From Davidsoniella eucalypti (Eukaryota > Ascomycota > Sordariomycetes > Microascales > Ceratocystidaceae), in contig RMBW01000031.1 of assembly GCA_004009845.1 (NCBI GenBank), positions 124,001 to 188,000 on the forward strand: a stretch of DNA of 64,000 nucleotides, read 5' to 3'. Numbering within the stretch: the stretch's first letter is position 1; every line of letters starts with the position of its first letter. The notes beneath the pieces are model-generated. The model worked only from the letters and a program-made list of their open reading frames with translations, was not told where the DNA came from and searched no databases. Below are positions 25,684 through 36,200 of this stretch, piece after piece. A program made the translations under genes and the position numbers.

Positions 25684-26994
25684 TTACAGACGGGCAGGAG
25701 CAGCATCGCGGCGCCAACCCTTCATGCGCATATTTTCCTCAATAGCAGACCAGATCAACTCCACCACCTCAGCGTCACGCACCTTTGACGTCTCTGCCTG
25801 TGAAGTACCTGCACCTTCACCTCTCCACCGGTCTACAGCCGTAGTGATGAAGCGCTGGGAGCTCCACGTCTTGACGACGTCGGGAATAGCATCGCCACGC
25901 CAGCCAATATACACACCTTGCACGCGACGGAAGAGTTCGATGGGGTTAGACCACTTGTAGCTGCGGAATTGCCAAGCCTGACCTGTGGTGAACACGCCGA
26001 CTAGGCGATTCCAGTATTCTGGCTTGAAGCGCTCGGGAGTCTCGACGAGGATAAAACGCATAGGTCGGGAAGGGTCGATTGACCGCATCCACCGTGTAAC
26101 GTGTAGAATGTTGGTACCAGTGCCGGCATCGGCCTGTTCGAAGCGGCCTTCTTCGAGGAAGGCGCGGGCGTTGGCCATGCGCAGGATAGATGAAGCCGAG
26201 GGAGAAAGCAGAATGATAGGATCTGGACGGCGACCATTGGACTTGGAAGTCGGAGCGGTTGTAGACACGGAAGATGTTCCGGGGTGTTGCGGCCGCTTGG
26301 AGATGATTGCTGCCGCAAGTTTGCGAACGTGTGAGAAATCCTGATGTCATTATTAGCTCAAGACAAAATCTTTATATACCCCCTTTTGTCAAGGAGTATG
26401 AATATGTTTGGTTTAGAGACATACTGTTGTCTTGGATCCACGAAGCATGGTGTTGCGGTTGCCGATTCTACGCTCACCGGCGTACACTGCGACGAGCTTT
26501 GGATCTAGAGGCGCCTTGCCAGATTTTGACGAGGCCGAAGGTTTCGAAGATGCCGCAGCACCAGGAATAGCAGTGATGGTAGTTTTCTCATCTGCCAGAG
26601 GCTTTATATTCTCCGACTCTTCACTAGCACCTTCCAGCCAAGTGACGAGATCCAGACGATCGACGAAAAGCAAGTTTTGCACATGGCCTTTGCCGGCAAG
26701 CTCTTCGTTTAAGCTTGCTATGGAAGCTGTGTATTCGGGAATAGCAACCTCTCGATTTTGCCACGCAAACCAGGTGCTGCGTAGGTCGACTGTCATGGTC
26801 TGGCCGTCGATTTTGGCGCTGAATCGCGTGGGTGTTGAGAGGGGCAGAGTAACATCGTTGTAAGGGAAGTGGAGGTGGGTCGCGGAGGCAAGCGGAGCTT
26901 CGGGAGCTGCTGGATCGGTGGATGTCGTAAGTATGGCGGCGTGGTTGGTAGAAATGCTCTTGCGCAAGAGCAGAAGGGGATCTTGGTCGGCCAT
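25684..26994 (-). CDS. cdc73: Cdc73, Paf1 complex subunit
   Basis: Model: exon 1 26994-26425, exon 2 26340-25684, with an 84-bp intron (GTATGT donor, GCTAAT near the branch, CAG acceptor); 408 residues, phase 0 at the junction. The N-terminus (DPLLLLRKSI) and the C-terminal Ras-like Cdc73 domain from about residue 230 (PIILLSPSASSILRM, RFKPEYWNRLVGVFTTGQ, WQFRSYKW, GVYIGWRGD) are characteristic. Cdc73 is part of the nuclear Paf1 complex, which travels with RNA polymerase II and supports elongation, histone H2B ubiquitination and H3K4/K36 methylation. The middle (about 155-230) is Ser/Ala/Lys-rich linker. It lies head to tail with enp1, whose stop is 659 bp upstream. Length is usual for ascomycete Cdc73. 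Confidence 0.96.
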
Positions 26995-27653
26995 GATTGA
27001 GACGTCGTAGGTGGAATCGCAACACACCGGTAGCCTTTCTTTTATTGTAATAATTAATAATATGATTCCGGAGATGTAAATTGGTAAGGTGAGAGACAAA
27101 GACTTGGAGCTGTTGTGTTGGCACTGAGCATGCGCAAAATTATCGTGGTGGGCGCGCAATGCGTGGATAAAAAGTTGGCCTGGCTAACTTGAGGTCGGTC
27201 GAGGCTGCGATATGTCCAATTGCGAAGAGATAAGGCTGTAGTTCGGTAGAATAGTATGATACCGCGTTTATCTAGTATCCACTTTAAAGGTTGCAGCCCA
27301 CGCAAACATGGGTACGAGCTAAGACCCACTTTCAACTTCAAGACTTCATAGAACTCCATTTTTTGTTTCATATTTTTCCAAAAGACGTTTTTTATCATCA
27401 GAGTTAACAATTTAAGTATAGATAAAAAACTGATCTAAATGGCAATAAAAAATGAATAAAACCCAAAACTCCAGCTTTTCTCAGCGGCAAAAGAAAACAA
27501 CAGAAATAAGACAAAAAATAAACAAAAGCAACCCATCATGAAAATCTTGTGCCATAGCCCCCAACTTTTGTAAGAACCTTTATGCTGCTCCAGCAAATGC
27601 AATTTTATACTGGCCGCTTCCATGCTATCATATATTTTTGTTGCGTGGTATAT
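26995..27653. other. Intergenic region between cdc73 (5' side) and enp1 (3' end)
   Basis: A 659-bp spacer holding the cdc73 promoter and the enp1 3' end. The segment at 27340-27530 is A/T-rich on both strands. No extra gene or repeat was seen. Confidence 0.5.
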
Positions 27654-29277
27654 TTACTCGATCATCATGGTATCATCGCCGTCAAGCGCAACAGCGGTCT
27701 GGACCTCGACAACGCCACGTCCACGACCAGAGAGCAGTTCTTTCCGGATTTCTGGGCTTATGGCAGGGTGGCCGTGGACGAGGATTAAATCAAGAAGAGC
27801 CTCACGGGCATCTTCGGTGATATCGTTCTTGTAACGCTCGGCAAAGGCGAGGAAGCACTGGTGCCACACGACTGGTAGGCGGGCGTTGGTGGTTTCTTCG
27901 ATTTCTAGACCATCGGACTGCTTTATGGAGGCAGGGTCGACACTGCGGAAACGAAGGAAGTCTATAAAGCGTAATGGTTAGTTTTATTGGCCACGAATAT
28001 AGGTAGGGTAGAGTTCAGGAAAACTTACGGAAGACTAGAGAGTCGATAACGCTCCAGGGAAGGGCGTACTTCTTCTCCAGAAGAGCCTTAATAAGGATGT
28101 TGACGGCACCACCGCCCTCAACGCCATCTGAAGCACCCTGTGCGGAGATTTCGCAAAGTCCGGCTAGAGCAGCAGCTGAGTGTAGGATAGGCACAGAGAC
28201 ACGAGTGAGAACGGCGCCGACAATGGTGGCCTCACGTGCTGTCAAGTTGCTACTGACCAGAGGGAATAGGAAGCCCTTGAACCAGGCAGAGCGACTGTAC
28301 AGCGCACGCTTAACGGCCTTGAAAAGATGGACGTTGAGCTTGTGGTTCTCGTAGATATCTTCGCGCACACGGGGAAGCAGGACATGCTCCAGGAACACGC
28401 GAGCAGTGTCCTTTTTTCCGGAAGTGAAGATCTTGGTAGCTTCGTAGACAGCGTTGGCGGTCCAGCGCTCGGGTTGGGTGAGCTGGATGATTTCCTCCCA
28501 CTATATCATGTGTTAGTCTTTACGTACTTTGGCGTCTGCCAATGCATTTCGTCGACTTACTCTTGGGATTGTGGGAAGGACCTTGAAGGGCTTGGGGATC
28601 TTTCCACTCTTCCAGCGTCCTAGAATCTCGCCGATCTTGGTGTAAACAAGGACGACCTTCTCAGGCAACTCCTCGTCATCGACGGGTCCGCTCTCCCGTC
28701 TCTCGACATCCGCCTCATGTTGCATGATCTTCTCCATTATCAGATCCGCCAGATTTGTGGTCTCTTCGCCGTCGATGTGAGAGTCGGCGCCATCGGCAGG
28801 TTTCTGGTCCCAACCGTGAGCCAGAAGGGGGTCTTGGTTCAGCTCGGGCAGGAACTTGCGGTAGGCCTCGAGGTCTTCCGGGTCAACATCGATGTTCTCG
28901 ACTTCTTCGTCATCATCGCCCCACGCATCTTCGTCATCGGCACCGGCCTGACCGGTGCTGGTAGTTTCGTACTCATCGTCATCATCGGTGTATTCGAGAC
29001 TGGCAAGACGGGTGTCGTAGTTGAAAGCTGGGTTCTCAGCATCGCCTGCAGCAGCAGACTTCTGGAGATTCAGCTCATCCTGGTTCTCTTGGGTGAGGCT
29101 CTGACCTAGCTTCAAGATAGTCCGCGACTGCTTAGCATCGACGAAACCAGGACCGGCTTCGTTGTCTTTTTTCACGCGCTTGGGAGCCTTGTTCTTGGCG
29201 ATACCAGACTGAGTGTAGTCTAGCTCAAGCGGGTTGTGTCTTCGGCGTGGTGCCGTCGGGGTAGTGGCTTTGGGCAT
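27654..29277 (-). CDS. enp1: Enp1/bystin, 40S ribosome assembly factor
   Basis: Model: exon 1 29277-28561, exon 2 28500-28029, exon 3 27961-27654; introns of 60 and 67 bp, both with GTAAGT donors; 498 residues. The N-terminus (PRRRHNPLELDYTQSG) is basic, followed by an acidic linker (about 100-135), then the bystin domain (about 170-480) with WEEIIQLTQPERW, VFLEHVLLPRVREDI, LHSAAALAGLCEI and WHQCFLAFAERY. Enp1 binds pre-40S particles in the nucleolus and accompanies them to the cytoplasm; it is needed for 18S rRNA maturation. Length agrees with fungal Enp1 (about 480-500). The gene shares a 625-bp divergent promoter region with hgh1. Confidence 0.97.
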
Positions 29278-29902
29278 ATTGTGTTATTGTATATTGTATA
29301 ATGACTGAAACGAACAAGAGAGATCGGAGAACTAATGAACAGCTAAACTAGGCTAGATTGTTGGAATTTGGTCTCATTCATGTGCAGCGGGTTTGGCGAT
29401 GGCTTCACAAGCAAAATTAACCCACAAGAAAACTACAATTGCAGCGATAAGATAAGCTAATTTCTCGAGCTTAGTAGTATCCTTACTATAGGCAATACTT
29501 TTTTCAATATTTTTCCCTCTATAGCCCAAAATCTTTAGACCCCCGCAATGCGCAATTGAACTAGAAGAAAATTTTAGCGGTGAGATTCGGCAAAACTTTT
29601 CCTAGGGCAATAGGATTCGCCTATAATAATGCTAGTCCCAGTTATTATAGGAGCTATAGTGGTTTTAGGCCCTTCTAAACTAACAGCATACAGTACGTCC
29701 TAATACCGACTTGTTTCTTTTTGGAGGGGCGAAGAAACAAGTTGAAAAAATAAAGACAAAAAACCCCACTATCGCGAAAGTTGAAGTGTGCCTGAAAACA
29801 GCGTCATAGTCTAGAAAAAGCTTTGCGATTCACAGCTTACCTGTGTAATTTCCGCCTTACGATAGTTTCTTTCTACTGTTCTCGCTGTAAAATAGAAGCA
29901 AC
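29278..29902. promoter_or_regulatory. Divergent promoter region of enp1 and hgh1
   Basis: Exactly 625 bp lie between the two start codons. It contains AAAATTTT at 29568-29575, the core of the ribosomal RNA processing element (RRPE), followed immediately by GCGGTGAG at 29577-29584, one mismatch from the PAC element GCGATGAG. In ascomycetes these two motifs, close together and in this order, mark ribosome-biogenesis promoters. The link to regulation is inference from motif and gene content. Confidence 0.5.
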
Positions 29903-31173
29903 ATGCCCACCGAATTAGAAGAGGTTAGTTTTCTTCTGTCACAAAATCACAAAGCTCTTACTAACGGCCTATACTGTTTGCTAGCTTGTGGGCTTTGTCA
30001 GCCATCCCAATGCCCAGGCCAGACTTGTCGCTGTCGAAAACTTGACGCCGTTCTCGCTATCGCAGCCTGATATTTTCAAAGCCAACAACAGCAGAGCTAT
30101 CAAGGCTCTCAAGATCCTCGCTATTCGCGATCAATCTGTAAGACAAGCCATCTCTCAGACCCTCTCTACGTGGCTACCGACATGTTAACCCTAATGTAGG
30201 ACATCGCCGGCCATGCTACTACGATATTGGTAAACGTCTCTAAGGGGGAAGATGTTCTGGATCTTCTAGTCTCTGACGAAGTCTTTGTCAATAACATATT
30301 TTCCAAGGTCGTTGTAAGTATCAGCCTATTTCCTTTCACTCTAAGAGCACTAGCTAACACACTTTACAGAAAGAGCTTGATCCCAATGTCGACACGCTTG
30401 CTATGCTGCTAGCCAACATGACCAAGAAGGACTCTATGAAGTCTATCTTGGACAAGAAGCTACCTCCCAATCCTAAACTCACTAAGAGTGATATGGTATT
30501 AAACCAGCTCATAGATGCGTTTGTGAAGGGCCCCGGCGGCGGCTACAACAAGAACGCCAACTACGACTACCTGTCGTACGTCTTTGCCGATCTGTCCAAG
30601 CATGAAGAGATCCGTAAATTCTTCATTACGAAGCAGGAGTACGACGGCGAGTATCCCCTCAACAAAATCAAGGTTTTCACTGAGCACGAATCCAAAATCC
30701 GCCGCAAAGGTGTTGCCAGCACTATCAAGAACGTCACTTTTGATGTTGATACGCACCCATCCTTCATGGACGAGGGTGAGCTCAACGTTGTTCCCTACAT
30801 TCTTCTCCCGATCACCGGTAACGAAGAGTATGATGCCGAAGACATGATGGAGATGCTTCCTGATCTGCAGCTACTGCCTCCAGACAAGTGCCGTGATAGT
30901 GATCACACAATCATCCAGACACACATCGAGACGCTGTTGCTTCTGACGACTACTCGCGCAGGCCGCGAGTATCTCCGTCAAATCAACATCTACGCAACTA
31001 TCCGCGAGACCCATGCGCGGGTCGAGAACGAAGATGTTAGAGAAGCTTGCGATCGTTTGGTTCAGGTGCTTAAGCGTGATGAGGCGCCTAAAGGCGAAGA
31101 TGCTACTAACGAGGCTATTGCCCGCGTGACACATATCGACGATGATGAGGATGAAGCCATGGTGGAAGTGTAA
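29903..31173 (+). CDS. hgh1: Hgh1 homologue (FAM203), eEF2-folding factor
   Basis: Model: exons 29903-29923, 29985-30137, 30200-30313 and 30370-31173; introns of 61, 62 and 56 bp; 363 residues, all junctions in phase 0. The first exon codes for only seven residues (MPTELEE) and ends at a GTTAGT donor; its acceptor is TAG before LVGFVSHPNAQARL. The protein has the DUF383/DUF384 armadillo-like layout of Hgh1, with LLANMTKKDS, SYVFADLSKHEEIRKFF and a C-terminal LPDLQLLPPDKCRDSDHTI segment, and an acidic end. Yeast Hgh1 is a cytosolic chaperone that works with TRiC/CCT in folding elongation factor eEF2. Human FAM203 belongs to the same family. Confidence 0.94.
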
Positions 31174-33280
31174 GCTTCGTAGCGAGAAGTATGTAGTAGT
31201 TTAGTTGGAAGAACTAGGTTTGAATCGGGATAGGCGTCGAAGAGGCAAAAAATATGATATAAAACGGGCAGGGATTTTTTTTTCAATGGCTACGGTTGGG
31301 CTACGGTACACATTACACAATACATATTCTGAAACTAACCAAGGTAGCATATCATGTCAGCCAGAGCCAAAGAAATACTTCACTTTGGCTGATAGTGTGA
31401 CAGACAGCCAGCCTTCTTTGCTAGTTGAAGAAGCTCATTTGATGGCTATCTTCGCCTTACAAATGGACTACTAGGAGCTAGGAAAGTTAGGTTGCAAGCC
31501 CATTCATGCAAATCCAAACTAATATGCAATTCCATGGGTTGAATCTAGATGGGGCGGTTTTATTCTGTTTTTAATTTTTTCTTAATTTTTTGAGCGGTCA
31601 GCCAGGTCTCCAAGCGTTGCAGTGTTGGATTAATTTTCAAGATCTGCACACTTGATTTTGTGGCTAGTATACATAATAATATGTAGAATACTACAAAGAG
31701 AGGGGGGGTGACAGCACTTATGATACAGTGTCATGCTACCAAATGCTGCCATTTCTTGCTTCTTCTATTCCTTCTACATCTTCTATTTCTTACTTCTGTT
31801 GCTTCTATTGCCTTTTATTTTTGTATGGGATTTGCCACAGCATATGCGTGACTTGGCTACTTTTTTGCATAGTATTTATTGCCGTGTGCTTTCAGGACGG
31901 CCTCATTTTCTTGATAAGAGGAGAGGAGAGGGATTTGGGCTAATGCGGGTGTCTTTTCTCTTCTGTTTCTCTGTTCCCCCGGCAAGTCGAGCGTCTCCTG
32001 CATCTTTAGTCGTTACGAAGGCTAGCCGTCTATATCGGCCTGACATATATACTGACCTACAAATAGATATATATAGTGTATGTATTACTAAATGTAGTAT
32101 ACAGACACTTCGCAATCTGCACATTGAATGCCGGAATGCAACTCCACGATTGTGCCTTTGTTGACTTTGTGCCGAAAGAAAGAAAACTGTACTTTACTTA
32201 CACGATCGTTGTAAATGAACGTGCCTTGAAGAATGCAAAGTGTGTTGCAGGTTCTGTCTGCATAGGAGGGAGAGCTATTTCTGCATTTATGGCATTACGT
32301 AATACAAGCTAGCGATATTAGATTCATGTGGTGAGAGAAGGAAAAGCCCACATACAGTATATACACTATATGTACAGGACTTTACCGTCTTTTGGATTGA
32401 ATTCACAGTGGTAGCCCTTGATCAATATTGATTCCTGTTCAATTGATGATACATCAGAAGATATCTTAAAGACCGAGATTATTTTAAGAGATTGGCTGCA
32501 TGTCTGGGTCAATTTCTGTGTGATATCGACATATCTTTCAATGGTTTCCGTCAGCTTATATTCGGATCACTCCAACCTCGTATTATAATATCAAGCCACA
32601 ATATCGCCCGTTACCTATTGGGGTTTTCTACAGGGCGACTGAGTATCCTCTGTGGAACTGGCCAACAGCTAAAATGATGCGTAGATTCGAACTGTGTATC
32701 TGTCTTGCTTGAATATGCTTGAGCCTGCTTTCCGACTTTGGTGTTTTGTTATGTAGACATGCACCGATTTGCATAGAAGTACGCCTATGCTACCAAGTCG
32801 GGGATGACGACATGAATCTGTCCTGGTGTGGCCGAATTGCTACGAAGGGCGGTTCCATTGCTTAATCGACATCCTTGTATTGCGAGCTTGAACCTTTCCT
32901 TTCGCCTTTAGCCTGTAGCCAGTCCCTGAAGAAGAGGAGCACGTACCGCATGAATCTGTCACAATAGAAGGCTCAGTGGCAGAATAGCTTGCGTTCCGTC
33001 GCAAAGCAAGACCTGTCCGCTTATGGGTTTTTTAACACCGTCGATCATTTCGTTTCCAGATAATCTATTGTTCTTGCAAACAAACTGTCGTGGCTGATAT
33101 AACAAACGACCAACGAACCTTCCTTGGTCTAGCGCATCCCATCAACGCCAGATTCTAGGCTACAAATTTCGACGCTTTCTTAGTTTGGCTATTTCTACAA
33201 GACCCTGAGCGAGACCAAGCTTCCGCGTCTTGTTTTCTTTTTGACGACAGCTCGATTCAGTCTTTCGCCGGCGTCACGTC
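31174..33280. other. Intergenic region between hgh1 and the RING/IBR-family gene
   Basis: A 2.1-kb spacer holding the hgh1 3' end and the promoter of the next gene. A frame of 143 codons at 31733-32164 is hydrophobic and T-rich but shows no domain or splice support. A TTCGAA motif near 32686 was checked for a tRNA and does not fold. I see no gene. Confidence 0.5.
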
Positions 33281-36200
33281 ATGGCAACTCGCGATCGCCC
33301 GCGCGGTGGGAAATCCCGCCGCAAACCCGACTGGGACGACGATGTCGACATGGACGCTATTGGGAACGAGAATCACAAGACGGCCCGGATGGGAAGCCGT
33401 CGCGGAGCCGACAGCAAGCCTGGCGTGGCTCAAAAGGATCCTCTCTCGCGACGGCCTCCGTCTCCCGTAAGCTCTCGGTCGCATAATATGCCTACGCCTG
33501 TATCCAGCCGGAACCGCACGCCCGACTCCGAAGACGACGACTCCGAAGACGACGAATATACCGAAGAAACTGGCACCGAAGCATCCGAACTGCAGTCTGC
33601 GCCGCCAACGAAGACAAAGTTCGCGCAGCGCCGAGCGCCCACGAAGCCCACCGCTACGCATAGAACCCCGGCGTCTAGCAAATATGTGTCGACGGCGCCC
33701 TCGACAGCCTCTGAATCGCCGAGAGTCGCGCCTGCAAAACCTACGAAGAAACCGACCAAGAAGTCCCGAAGATATGAAACAGAGCCCAGCGACAACGAAG
33801 ACGCCTTTAGCGACGGCCCCAGCGACATCTCCCGCGACATGTACAGCGACGAAGACGACGAGGAAGACAGCGTCGACCGCAAGATGCAGGCTCATCGCAG
33901 ACGTCGGCGATCGTCTGTTGGCAGGGCAAGCTTCGTCACCGATCGCAGCCAGAGTATGCCGCCCGCCTTCAACCGGCGCTCCGACAAGAAGAAATCCAGC
34001 AACAAGAGGTAAGACACCGCACCGGTAATCTGCTGTTCGAAAAGAAAAACAACATATCTGCATGCCCTCGAAAATGCCATGTCGCTACCGTTTCCCCAAT
34101 CCCAGTTCCGGCTCCAATTCCAATGCCCTATTTTCTTCTTCACCAATCATGGGCTATGCTGTAGCACAAGGATCTGTAGCAGGCAAACAAACACCATATG
34201 GCTTGCCATGGCCGTGACTCGCCAAGGAAAAGAAAACAAAGAGACCAGCCTGTTTGTTGACTGAAAGTTCATCAGCAGATCAGCCGGCTCCGAGCAGTAC
34301 ACTGTGGCAACTCTGTATTATGTATGGCATATCGTACATATATATATACATATATATATCTGCATATATGTGTGTACATCCCATGTTGCCATGTTGTATC
34401 TTATTGCAGGAAAAAGAAAGTCGACAAAGCAGAAAAACCAGATTTGGGCTTTCAGTGTTCCTTTATACGTTGTGTTTGTGCATATCAAAAGAAGAGATTC
34501 CTACGAGCCAATGCAGTAGATAGATACGTATGCTGCATAGCGCCTAGAGCACAATATACAGCACACATCGTACGGCATACAGCGCATAGCACACAGTATA
34601 CAGCATACAGCATACAGCATACAGCGCATAGCATAGCATCTAGCAGTGCAATAGCAGCATTTATTCACTAATCCCTGTCCTGTCCTGTCCTGTCCTGTCC
34701 TATTCAGTCGTCCCTTCTTCACCTTCTCGTTCAGATTTTGTTTGGGCAGTTCCTCCTGGTTCCTTCCCACGGTCTTTGTACAAATCACACAATTGCATTG
34801 CATGTTGTGAGCAGCTCAAGTACAGCCTTGGCCACTAGCCGCATTCCCTTTATTCAAATACAGACACTGTGTTATCTTGGGGCCAAAAGAAACAAGAAAT
34901 ACCTCTTTTTTCCTTTTTTTCTTCCGATATCTTTCAGTCGGTCGGTCGCAGATACACGATTTCTGTCTATCCCTGTCTAGCTATAGTCATCGTCCGTCCA
35001 TCCTGGTTGGTGCTCCTTGTCGACAGCTTGTTTCGTTTGCGCCCAATCCAACCTGCAGCCGAGCCCAGTGGCAGCCCAAAGCAGTCTGGCCAGCCTAAAC
35101 ATCGAGCTAGAGCCATGTCAATCTACCCACTGAAGCCATACAATCGATACCTGTCGCTGTTGCTGTGTCTGCTTCTCAAGCATCCAGCCACACTTTAGCC
35201 CAAGGCTTTTCCCCTCTCAAAAGCCCGCAAGCCTGCTCGAGAGTTCTTCAGTCTCTACGTCTCGTCTCCAAGGCGGCTAAATCAGCAGGCATCTGGAGAT
35301 TTGATTACATATGTGCGGATTGGCGAGCCAGGCCTCAGACGGAAGGGCACATTAGACCTCACCCATAATTCCAATTCCATCACTACTACAACTACAACTA
35401 CCACCACCACCACTGTTGTCGTCGTCTCTGTCTCTTCCTTTCTCTCTTTTCTTCTTTTCCTCACTCCCTTACCTCATCCTCTTAGCCTCTCGTCTCGTCC
35501 TGCCACACCATCGTGGAGACTTCTCTTTGCCCCCTCCCCTCCGCCCTCCATTACGGGCCACGCCTACACCCACACCTCTTCGTTAGGGCCGCCAAAACCC
35601 TCATCGGAGAGCCCTTCTACTGCTGCTGCTGCTTCATCACGCGCGCGTCTGCCGTATCTCTGTACGGCCCGTAGCCAGTTTCTTTTTCTATCTGTCCCCC
35701 CCCCCCCTTCCGTCCACACAGACACTCGTCCTTGCGGAAACTGAAGCCAGCTGGACGCAGTGGAACTAGTGCGTCTGCCTCTGCCAAACCCAGCCACGGC
35801 CCAGTGTAAGTGTGTTTCTTATAGTCTACACCCACTATTTCCCTGCCTACCACTACCACTACTACTACCATTCCCGTCCACTACCACACTGTTCTGCATG
35901 CCCCGGCCCGCTATGGACGCCTCTTGGATCAGTGGGCCCCTTGCTATTGCTACTTATTGCTACTACTGATGCTGCCTCTGTAGCCAGGCAAGCAACCCTC
36001 GAATCACATACAGAAAGCATAGCGTCTTGCTCTGTATCTTGTATTCCTGCAGCAGTGGCTAGCAAACAGGCTGGGGCTGGAACTGGGACTATGCGGTGCC
36101 GTGTGTTTCCGCTTACTTTGCTCGTCTGCATCTCTCTGTGTCTAGCTTGAGATGTGACGTGGCGACGCATTGTCTTCCTTGCTCGGCGTACCCAGTCAGT

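Noticed and set aside
32670..32700. TTCGAA motif resembling a tRNA T-loop on the minus strand
   Set aside because: The flanking bases do not form a T stem and no acceptor or D arm is present.
33257..34063. A 268-codon antisense frame over the first exon of the RING/IBR-family gene
   Set aside because: Its sequence is Arg/Gly/Val filler mirroring the acidic and basic low-complexity exon; the plus strand has the better start context and a consensus donor.
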